Assembly: GCA_903879825.1 (NCBI GenBank)
Contig: CAIRND010000389.1
Coordinates: forward strand, 1-5,474
Reading direction: 5' to 3'
Length of the DNA stretch: 5,474 nucleotides
Origin: an uncultured Geobacteraceae bacterium
GTDB taxonomy: Bacteria > Desulfobacterota > Desulfuromonadia > Geobacterales > Pseudopelobacteraceae
Of this stretch, positions 1 through 4,721 are shown one piece after another (the stretch's first letter is position 1; each line of letters opens with the position of its first letter). A program made the translations under genes and the position numbers. Under the pieces are notes generated by a model, which was not told where the DNA came from, did no database searches, and saw only the letters and a program-made list of their open reading frames with translations.

Positions 1-863
1 ATTGAAGTTGAATCACGTCTCAAAGTCAGGCCTGCTGTAAGGTTAGGAATACCTTCGGCCTGGGCGAGAAGGACATCCGATTCACCCCTGTTTTTTTCTG
101 CCTCCAGGGCTTTGAGGTCCGGCCTCCTCCCCTGAGCCAACTGTTTAAGGTCACCTAAATTTTTATTTATGACGGTTTCTGTTTCAAACTTCCCGATAAA
201 AACCGGAGAGTCACTTGGTGTAAGCCCCATAAGTGTCATGAGTTTCGCCTGATTCCGGCTCAGCGACCTTGTGGCATCAATTTTAGCGCTTTCACTTCGT
301 GCCAGTTCAACCTTGGCAAGATTCATTTCCAATTCAGGTATATCACCAACCGCCAAGCGTTCTTTTGTCACATCAAAGAGCTGGCGATTGAGAAGAATAG
401 ACGACTCAGACAGGGCAAGCCGTTGTTCGGACAGAATGAAATCGTAAAATATCATCTTTGCCTCTTCCCGAAGCAGTCTCTCCTTATCAGCCAACTGCCA
501 GCGATATATCTCCATTTCCCACTCAGCAGACGTCAACCGTTTCCCCCTCTTTCCCGACAGGAAAAACTCTTGTGACAATCCGAGCAGCAGATTGTTGCTT
601 GCACTGCTGCCGGTCAAAGCCCCCGTACCCACTTCAAAATCAATTGTTGGGTTCGGCAGGAGTCCTGCCCGAAGTTTTCCGGCTTCACGGTGACTTCTTT
701 CTTCACGGAAAGAGGCAAGATCGCCGTTATTTAGTATCGAGACATCAACGACCTGCGACAGAGTCAGTTTTTGTGTCTCTGCGAGTACCGGTGAACACAT
801 AAGAAAGCAGATAATGCCCGGCACAAGGAATCGCGTTCCTTTTTTAAATACAGTTGTTCCCAA
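1..863 (-). CDS. CzcC/TolC-type outer membrane efflux channel, 3' end cut by the window edge
   Basis: Outer membrane component of an RND-type efflux complex, most like the CzcC/CusC branch that expels heavy-metal cations across both membranes. The visible 287 residues begin with a signal peptide (residues 1-28, hydrophobic core then Val-Leu-Ala before Glu29; no lipobox). A TolC-like outer membrane efflux domain follows. Family hallmarks seen are GLLPNP near residue 70, the QEFFLSGKRGKR segment near residue 100, long amphipathic helices rich in Glu, Arg and Leu (about 115-205), then LMGL and the RRPDLKALEAE repeat-type motif near residue 250. Family members are usually about 400-450 residues, so roughly the last third lies off the left edge. 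The start is TTG at 863, chosen because AAGGAGGT lies 7 bases upstream, it opens directly into the signal peptide, and no ATG fits. The gene lies 120 bp downstream of a Cys-rich exported protein on the same strand, probably in one operon. Metal specificity cannot be read from this part. Confidence 0.88.
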   Translation of the reverse strand, partial: MGTTVFKKGTRFLVPGIICFLMCSPVLAETQKLTLSQVVDVSILNNGDLASFREERSHREAGKLRAGLLPNPTIDFEVGTGALTGSSASNNLLLGLSQEFFLSGKRGKRLTSAEWEMEIYRWQLADKERLLREEAKMIFYDFILSEQRLALSESSILLNRQLFDVTKERLAVGDIPELEMNLAKVELARSESAKIDATRSLSRNQAKLMTLMGLTPSDSPVFIGKFETETVINKNLGDLKQLAQGRRPDLKALEAEKNRGESDVLLAQAEGIPNLTAGLTLRRDSTS

Positions 864-870
864 AGGAATA

Positions 871-880
871 ACCTCCTTTT
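871..880 (-). promoter_or_regulatory. Strong Shine-Dalgarno that fixes the TTG start of the czcC-like gene
   Basis: On the minus strand the sequence reads AAAAGGAGGT, a near-perfect anti-16S match, ending 7 bases before TTG at 863. It settles the start codon, because no ATG or GTG lies at a suitable distance. Confidence 0.8.
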
Positions 881-917
881 TATTCAGTTTTAAATGGGTT
901 TATTGCATCGGTTGTGG

Positions 918-984
918 ATTCACCACGACGAAAGAGAGGGAATTATCCTTGTGATTTGGACGAACGACTCCCGGCGTGGTGAAT
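918..984 (-). repeat. 10-bp perfect inverted repeat between the Cys-rich gene and the czcC-like gene
   Basis: ATTCACCACG at 918-927 and CGTGGTGAAT at 975-984 are exact reverse complements separated by 47 bases. In the minus-strand transcript the first arm begins at the stop codon of the Cys-rich gene, and the second ends about 38 bases before the czcC-like ribosome binding site. No T-run follows, so a standard intrinsic terminator is unlikely. It could be an intercistronic stem affecting processing or differential expression, or a protein binding pair. Confidence 0.5.
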
Positions 985-1346
985 TAGACTTGTTTTTGCG
1001 GAGGTATAAACTTGGATAGGTAGACTTCGGGTAAAAATGTGAAGGGATCAGAAGGTTGAAGAGCCAAAATTGACGAGGGGTTATAGTGTAATTTAAACGG
1101 AAGAACGATCAGTGGTGCATGACAAGCACAGTTGGCGCACGTATCACAGCCATCGTAATCTTTCTGTTGTTCACGTGGGGCACAGGGGCACTGGTGAGAT
1201 GCAGAAATATCAGAATGCTCCTGATAGCCCGTCGCCACACAATTTTGCATAGCTTCAGCACTTTCATACACACCGTTGATCATGACGGTCAATATGACCA
1301 TTAGAAGCAACAGGGTAAAAAATTTAAGGGGGATTAGTTTTTGCAT
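984..1346 (-). CDS. Small exported Cys-rich protein upstream of the metal efflux channel
   Basis: A 120-residue protein with a hydrophobic signal sequence (about residues 4-25) and a plausible cleavage site after Ala-Glu-Ala (30-32). The mature part has seven cysteines: C36, then CPC at 53-55, then CxxCxxCxCH at 67-76, plus His44, His51 and His76. This looks like a periplasmic or membrane-anchored metal ligand cluster. The C-terminus carries LPEVYLSKFIPP (105-116). Gene order and build (small, exported, Cys/His-rich, directly before a czcC-like gene) recall CzcI-type accessory proteins, but homology is not shown. I chose ATG at 1346 because it opens straight into the signal sequence. The same frame extends to an ATG at 1451, adding 35 residues without signal character, and a promoter candidate lies over that upstream start. 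Neither start has a good Shine-Dalgarno, so the start is uncertain. It probably shares an operon with the channel gene; a role in metal sensing or buffering is inference. Confidence 0.7.
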   Translation of the reverse strand: MQKLIPLKFFTLLLLMVILTVMINGVYESAEAMQNCVATGYQEHSDISASHQCPCAPREQQKDYDGCDTCANCACHAPLIVLPFKLHYNPSSILALQPSDPFTFLPEVYLSKFIPPQKQV

Positions 1347-1440
1347 AATGAGATGGCAGGAATGATGTCTAACTTTTTTGAGCCTGTCAAGAATCTTATT
1401 GACGCAATCTATATAGGACTCAAATAGGAGATAATTTGTA

Positions 1441-1471
1441 TTGACAATCATACCGCTAATTTATATATAAA
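1441..1471 (+). promoter_or_regulatory. Candidate sigma-70 promoter of the rightward amino-acid transport genes
   Basis: A perfect TTGACA at 1441-1446 is followed after 17 bases by TATATA (1464-1469), or after 19 bases by TATAAA (1466-1471). Transcription would start near 1477, giving a leader of about 114 bases before the binding protein gene. The -35 box abuts the -10 candidate of the opposing promoter, so the two promoters overlap and probably compete. Confidence 0.5.
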
Positions 1472-1478
1472 TTAACAA
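1447..1478 (-). promoter_or_regulatory. Candidate promoter of the leftward metal-efflux operon
   Basis: On the minus strand TATGAT (1452-1447) matches the -10 consensus at five of six positions. Two -35 choices exist. TTAATT at 1475-1470 gives a 17-base spacer but a weak match. TTGTTA at 1478-1473 is a better match with a 20-base spacer, and the 18-bp palindrome then sits almost wholly between the boxes. The long-spacer arrangement resembles promoters activated by MerR-family metal sensors. Transcription would start near 1440, upstream of ATG 1346. Confidence 0.4.
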
Positions 1479-1493
1479 TTTTTTCATACCGCT
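1448..1493. repeat. 10-bp direct repeat flanking the palindrome
   Basis: TCATACCGCT occurs at 1448-1457 and again at 1484-1493, 36 bases apart, each followed by a short A/T stretch (TAA type). The copies lie either side of the 18-bp palindrome, and the first overlaps the leftward -10 candidate. Two exact copies this close in a control region suggest paired regulator sites. Confidence 0.45.
1457..1474. promoter_or_regulatory. Perfect 18-bp AT-only palindrome, probable operator
   Basis: TAATTTATATATAAATTA is exactly self-complementary (9+9 with no spacer). It covers the -10 region of the rightward promoter candidate and the spacer of the leftward one. A dimeric regulator bound here could affect both transcription units. 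The base composition does not match a specific operator that I recognise. Confidence 0.45.
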
Positions 1494-1503
1494 TAACTCT
1501 CTA

Positions 1504-1521
1504 TTTTACCTACGGGTAAAA
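1504..1521 (+). promoter_or_regulatory. Hairpin with cUACGg tetraloop in the livK leader
   Basis: TTTTACC (1504-1510), TACG loop, GGTAAAA (1515-1521) form a perfect 7-bp stem closed by C-G around UACG, a member of the unusually stable UNCG tetraloop class. No T-run follows on either strand, so it is not an intrinsic terminator. It may stabilise the leader RNA, take part in alternative folding with the ribosome binding site, or be a DNA operator. Confidence 0.5.
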
Positions 1522-1532
1522 GGCAGCAACAC

Positions 1533-1562
1533 ATGCTAGGCTTAATCACAAATTCCAAGTAG
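1533..1562 (+). CDS. Possible nine-codon leader peptide with Leu and Ile codons
   Basis: An ATG-to-TAG mini-ORF in the livK leader would encode MLGLITNSK, with Leu at positions 2 and 4 (CTA, TTA) and Ile at 5. AAGG at 1520-1523 lies 9 bases upstream as a weak ribosome binding site, and the stop is 28 bases before the livK start. Three of nine residues are branched-chain, which suits a gene for branched-chain amino acid uptake. An ORF this short arises readily by chance, and no terminator hairpin of classic attenuation type lies between it and livK. Confidence 0.2.
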   Translation: MLGLITNSK

Positions 1563-1590
1563 CACCACACCCTCAGAAAAGGAGACACAC

Positions 1591-2778
1591 ATGAATTTGA
1601 AAAAAAGTACCGCTTTACTGTTGGCCGCTGTATTGGCACTGTCCGTCACCGCCGGCTGCAAGAAAAAGGAAGAGGCTCCAAAGGCTGAGGCACCAAAGGC
1701 TGCGGGCGATACGATCAAAATTGGCTTTCTGGGCGCTCTGACCGGTGATGTTGCCATGTTCGGCAAACCTACGCTTGAAGGCATGAAGATGGCTGCTGAA
1801 GACCTGAATGCTGCCGGCGGCGTAATGGGTAAAAAGATTGAAATCGTTGAAGCCGATAACCGTGGCGACAAGCAGGAAGGCGCTTCCGTTACTCAGAAAC
1901 TGATCAGCCGCGACAACGTAATCGCTATCGTTGGTGACCCTACCACCGGCATTACGAAAGTAGCCGCACCAATTGCTCAAAAAGCAGGTGTACTTCTGAT
2001 CTCTGCTGGTGCAACCGGCCCCGGCGTTGTAGAAAATGGTGACTTCATTTTCCGTAACACACTGCTTGACAGTGTTGCCATCCCGGCCTGTATCGACTAC
2101 TTCGCCAATGATCTCAAATACAAAAAAGTCGCTATCATCACTTCCGATAACAACGATTACAGCGTTGGCTTCTCCCAGACGTTCCGCGATGCCGCCAAAG
2201 GCAAAGGAATTGAAATCGTAGCTGATGAGAAAGTAAAAGACGGCGACAAAGATTTCAGTGGCCAGGTAACAAACATCAAAGCCAAGAAACCTGATGTCAT
2301 CTTCTTCTCCGGCTACTACACCGAAGGCGCATTGATCATGAAAGAAGCCCGCAAACAGGGCGTTAAAGCCAACATGTTTGGCGGCGACGGACTCTTTTCA
2401 CCTGAGTTCATCAAGCTGGGCGGATCTGCTGCCGAAGGTTCCATGTCTGCACTTGGCTTCGCTCCTGAGCAGGCAACACCTGAAACAGCTAAATTCATCG
2501 AAGCCTTTAAGAAGAAATTTGCCGGTCAGCTTCCTGGCCTGTTTGATGCTCAGGGCTACGACGGCGTCATGATGATTGCTGATGCTATCAAACGCGCCAA
2601 CAGCGCCGACCCGAAAGTATTTAAAACAGCAATGGCTGCAACCAAGAACTTCCAGGGTGTTTCCGGCACAATCACAATCCGTGCGAACCGCGAACCGATC
2701 AAGACTCCACTGTGCCTGTTGGCTGTTAAAGACGGCAAATTCGTCCTGAAAGCAAAAGTACCGGTAAAAATGGATTAG
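1591..2778 (+). CDS. livK: Branched-chain amino acid ABC transporter substrate-binding lipoprotein (LivK/LivJ-like)
   Basis: Captures the ligand outside the inner membrane and delivers it to the LivH/LivM permease. The 395-residue length is normal for the family. Residues 1-22 form a lipoprotein signal peptide ending T-A-G before Cys23, then a charged low-complexity tether of KKKEE and APKAE-type repeats (24-39). A type I periplasmic binding fold (Peripla_BP_6) covers about 42-385, starting with the typical IKIGFLGALTG. Likely pocket segments are GDPTTG (115-120), SAGATGP (138-144), NNDYS (186-190) and SGYYTEGA (239-246), by comparison with LivJ. ATG at 1591 has AAAAGGAGA 5 to 13 bases upstream. 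The gene heads a transport locus but is separated from its permeases by a hairpin and an EamA gene. Substrate is inferred: Leu/Ile/Val is the default, but HAAT binding proteins also take other amino acids, amides or aromatic acids. Confidence 0.92.
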   Translation: MNLKKSTALLLAAVLALSVTAGCKKKEEAPKAEAPKAAGDTIKIGFLGALTGDVAMFGKPTLEGMKMAAEDLNAAGGVMGKKIEIVEADNRGDKQEGASVTQKLISRDNVIAIVGDPTTGITKVAAPIAQKAGVLLISAGATGPGVVENGDFIFRNTLLDSVAIPACIDYFANDLKYKKVAIITSDNNDYSVGFSQTFRDAAKGKGIEIVADEKVKDGDKDFSGQVTNIKAKKPDVIFFSGYYTEGALIMKEARKQGVKANMFGGDGLFSPEFIKLGGSAAEGSMSALGFAPEQATPETAKFIEAFKKKFAGQLPGLFDAQGYDGVMMIADAIKRANSADPKVFKTAMAATKNFQGVSGTITIRANREPIKTPLCLLAVKDGKFVLKAKVPVKMD

Positions 2779-2805
2779 TCCACGCATTCTGCAAGCCGTT
2801 GTAAC

Positions 2806-2840
2806 ATGCGGCGTCGGTCTCAAACCGGCGCCGCATTTGT
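2806..2840 (+). terminator. Strong GC-rich hairpin after livK: terminator or attenuator
   Basis: ATGCGGCGTCGGT (2806-2818) pairs with ACCGGCGCCGCAT (2824-2836) in a 13-bp stem with one U-G pair and a five-base loop (CTCAA). Only a short interrupted T stretch (TTTGTGT) follows, so some read-through into the downstream genes is likely. Hairpins at this place in binding-protein operons typically protect the upstream mRNA and lower permease expression. Confidence 0.75.
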
Positions 2841-2865
2841 GTAAAAAGCCTGAGAGAAGGATTCT

Positions 2866-3756
2866 TTGAGTAAAAACATATCGTACGGCACATTACTAAT
2901 CCTGATTGCGGCAATTCTTTGGGGCACTACCGGCACTTCACAGGCACTTGCACCTTTAGGGGCACACCCTCTGACAATTGGCGCTCTGCGGCTTGCTGTG
3001 GGCGGCAGCGCCCTGTTACTGTTTGCCCTGATACGCGGTCAGATCACCCGTGACTGTTTCCGGCGACCAGTTGTTACTTTAGTAGCAGCTTTGCTCGTCG
3101 CAACGTACCAGATTTCATTTTTTAAAGCGGTAGGCGCAACCGGCGTTGCTGTCGGCACAATGGTGGCAATCGGCAGTGGACCGCTTTTTGCGGGACTCTT
3201 TGCCTTGATATTCCACAGGGAGCGCCCCGACCGCCGCTGGCTGATCGCCACGGCATTGGCACTTGCCGGCTTACGAGTTCTTTTTATTCCTGCACCGGGC
3301 AGCACAACACAGATCAATTCCACCGGAGTATTACTGGCGCTTTTGGCCGGTGCTTCGTATGCAGGGTACGCCCTCTCTCTCAAGCACCTGCTTCCGGGGA
3401 ATTCATCAGATGCGATTATCGCCATCGTGTTCACTCTGGGGGGATTACTACTGTCGCCATTTCTTTTCCACACGGATTTGCACTGGGCAATTGAACCGGG
3501 CGGCCTGCTGGTGGTCTCGCATCTGGGACTGATTGCCACTGCGCTGGCATATCTTCTCTTTGCCCGCGGCCTTCAATCGGTTCCGGCGGTACATGCGGTC
3601 ACCCTGTCGCTTGCAGAGCCACTGACCGCTGCCACACTCGGGATTATTGTCCTTAAAGAGCAGTTGACGCTGACAGCAGCAATCGGCATGGCACTGGTAT
3701 TAGTTGGATTAATTGTATTGGGAATGAACCGCTCCAGATTTAGGTTGACAGCATAA
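2866..3756 (+). CDS. EamA/DMT-superfamily ten-helix transporter
   Basis: A 296-residue inner-membrane protein of the drug/metabolite transporter superfamily, made of two EamA repeats (about 8-140 and 150-290), each with five predicted helices. Typical signs are LILIAAILWGTTGTSQAL at the N-terminus, GALRLAVGG near 40, the GVLLALLAGASYAGYALSLK segment opening the second repeat, and ARGLQSVPAVHAVTLSLAEPLTAATLG followed by LKEQLT before the last helices. Length is normal. The start is TTG at 2866, supported by AGAAGGA ending 5 bases upstream and by the fit of the first helix; no ATG is available. Family members export amino acids, nucleobases or other metabolites, but the substrate cannot be read here. 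It sits between livK and livH, where no DMT gene belongs in the classic liv order, and may be co-transcribed by read-through of the hairpin. An amino acid or related compound is a contextual guess. Confidence 0.85.
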   Translation: MSKNISYGTLLILIAAILWGTTGTSQALAPLGAHPLTIGALRLAVGGSALLLFALIRGQITRDCFRRPVVTLVAALLVATYQISFFKAVGATGVAVGTMVAIGSGPLFAGLFALIFHRERPDRRWLIATALALAGLRVLFIPAPGSTTQINSTGVLLALLAGASYAGYALSLKHLLPGNSSDAIIAIVFTLGGLLLSPFLFHTDLHWAIEPGGLLVVSHLGLIATALAYLLFARGLQSVPAVHAVTLSLAEPLTAATLGIIVLKEQLTLTAAIGMALVLVGLIVLGMNRSRFRLTA

Positions 3757-3772
3757 CCGCTATCGCAATAAA
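3745..3772 (+). promoter_or_regulatory. Possible internal promoter before livH
   Basis: TTGACA at 3745-3750, inside the last codons of the EamA gene, is followed after 16 bases by AATAAA (3767-3772; four of six -10 matches). It would start transcription near 3780, about 45 bases before livH. The -35 is perfect but the -10 is weak and overlaps a small hairpin, so this is tentative. Confidence 0.25.
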
Positions 3773-3777
3773 TAGCG
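3758..3777 (+). repeat. Small hairpin after the EamA gene
   Basis: CGCTAT (3758-3763) and ATAGCG (3772-3777) form a 6-bp stem with an eight-base loop immediately after the EamA stop codon. No T-run follows. It is too weak for a confident terminator call and may be a minor intercistronic structure. Confidence 0.3.
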
Positions 3778-3823
3778 TTCTGCCTCACCTGCCACAGATT
3801 TACCTATTCAACGAGGAGCCCGC

Positions 3824-4699
3824 ATGTTTTTACAGCAACTGATTAACGGCATCGCCCTGGGAAGCACCTACGCCCTGATAGCACTGGGCTATACCATGGT
3901 CTATGGCATCATCACCCTGATCAACTTTGCTCATGGCGAAATTTATATGGTAGGTGCGTTTGTCGGACTGTTTGCGACAGCTATCCTCAAGGTTAATTTT
4001 TTCGTAGCCATGTTAATAGCCATGGTGGTCTGCATGCTGCTTGGTGTCTTGATTGAACGTATCGCCTACCGCCCACTGCGTAAATCCTCACGGCTTTCGG
4101 CTCTTATTTCAGCAATCGGTGTATCCATCTTCCTTTCAACCCTGGCACAGATGCTCTTTGGGGCTAACGCAAAAGGCTACCCGGAAGGTGTTTTTCCCGT
4201 GAAGCAGATCACCATCGGCTCCGCGGAAATATCCACACTTCAGCTCCTCATTATCGCAATTTCAGCCATCCTGATGATTTCTCTGGAGTTCATCGTTCAT
4301 AAAACGAAGATCGGCAAAGCCATGCGGGCAACGTCTGAGGACTACAACACCGCCGCGCTGATGGGTATAAACGTCAACATGGTAATATCGTTCACCTTCG
4401 CCCTCGGTTCTGCACTGGCCGCCGCCGGAGGCGTCTTGGTCGGGTTGCTCTTCAACGCGGTATCTTTTAATATGGGTCTGATGGCGGGATTAAAGGCTTT
4501 TGCTGCGGCGGTGCTGGGCGGAATCGGTTCGATACCGGGTGCCATGCTGGGCGGCTTATTGCTGGGTGTTACCGAAGTAGCAGGCGTTGCAATCGGTTTC
4601 TCGTCCTATCGGGATGCAATCGCCTTTGCAATTTTAGTACTGGTGTTGCTGGTAAAGCCGACTGGTTTGTTGGGACGTAAAATTCAGAAAAAAGTTTAG
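3824..4699 (+). CDS. livH: Branched-chain amino acid ABC transporter permease LivH
   Basis: One of the two integral membrane subunits that form the pore of the HAAT/LIV transporter. The 291-residue length is normal, with about eight hydrophobic segments. Hallmarks are the N-terminal QQLINGIALGSTYALIALGY and YGIITLINFAHGEIYMVGAF, the LIERIAYRPLR motif near 80-90, and the cytoplasmic loop KIGKAMRATSEDYNTAALMG near 170-190 that contacts the ATPase subunits. Near the C-terminus AAAVLGGIGSIPGAMLGG is the conserved glycine-rich signature. ATG at 3824 has GAGGAG about 6 bases upstream. It is followed 22 bases later by livM in the same direction, so the two are co-transcribed. It should partner with the LivK-like lipoprotein upstream and with LivG/LivF ATPases expected off the right edge. 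Confidence 0.95.
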   Translation: MFLQQLINGIALGSTYALIALGYTMVYGIITLINFAHGEIYMVGAFVGLFATAILKVNFFVAMLIAMVVCMLLGVLIERIAYRPLRKSSRLSALISAIGVSIFLSTLAQMLFGANAKGYPEGVFPVKQITIGSAEISTLQLLIIAISAILMISLEFIVHKTKIGKAMRATSEDYNTAALMGINVNMVISFTFALGSALAAAGGVLVGLLFNAVSFNMGLMAGLKAFAAAVLGGIGSIPGAMLGGLLLGVTEVAGVAIGFSSYRDAIAFAILVLVLLVKPTGLLGRKIQKKV

Positions 4700-4721
4700 T
4701 AATCGAATTTGGAGTCATAAA

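Noticed and set aside
458..802. Plus-strand open frame of 114 codons opposite the efflux channel gene.
   Set aside because: It lies antisense to a clearly recognisable TolC/CzcC-type frame, has no ribosome binding site, and its translation resembles no protein family I know.
1362..1390. Minus-strand TTGACA (1390-1385) with CATCAT 17 bases downstream, as an alternative promoter for the Cys-rich gene.
   Set aside because: The -10 is weak, and transcription would start about 10 bases before ATG 1346, leaving no room for a ribosome binding site. It remains a fallback if the 1447-1478 promoter is wrong.
1347..1451. N-terminal extension of the Cys-rich protein to the ATG at 1451.
   Set aside because: The added 35 residues have no signal-peptide character and would bury the signal sequence internally, there is no ribosome binding site, and the leftward -10 candidate overlaps that start.
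1522..1536. Possible sigma-54 (-24/-12) promoter: GG at 1522-1523 and GC at 1535-1536 upstream of livK.
   Set aside because: The spacing between GG and GC is 11 bases instead of the required 10, and the flanking consensus bases are poor.
3039..3539. Minus-strand open frame of 166 codons opposite the EamA gene.
   Set aside because: It is antisense to a well-supported membrane protein gene. Its Pro/Ala/Thr-rich composition is the expected mirror of hydrophobic codons.
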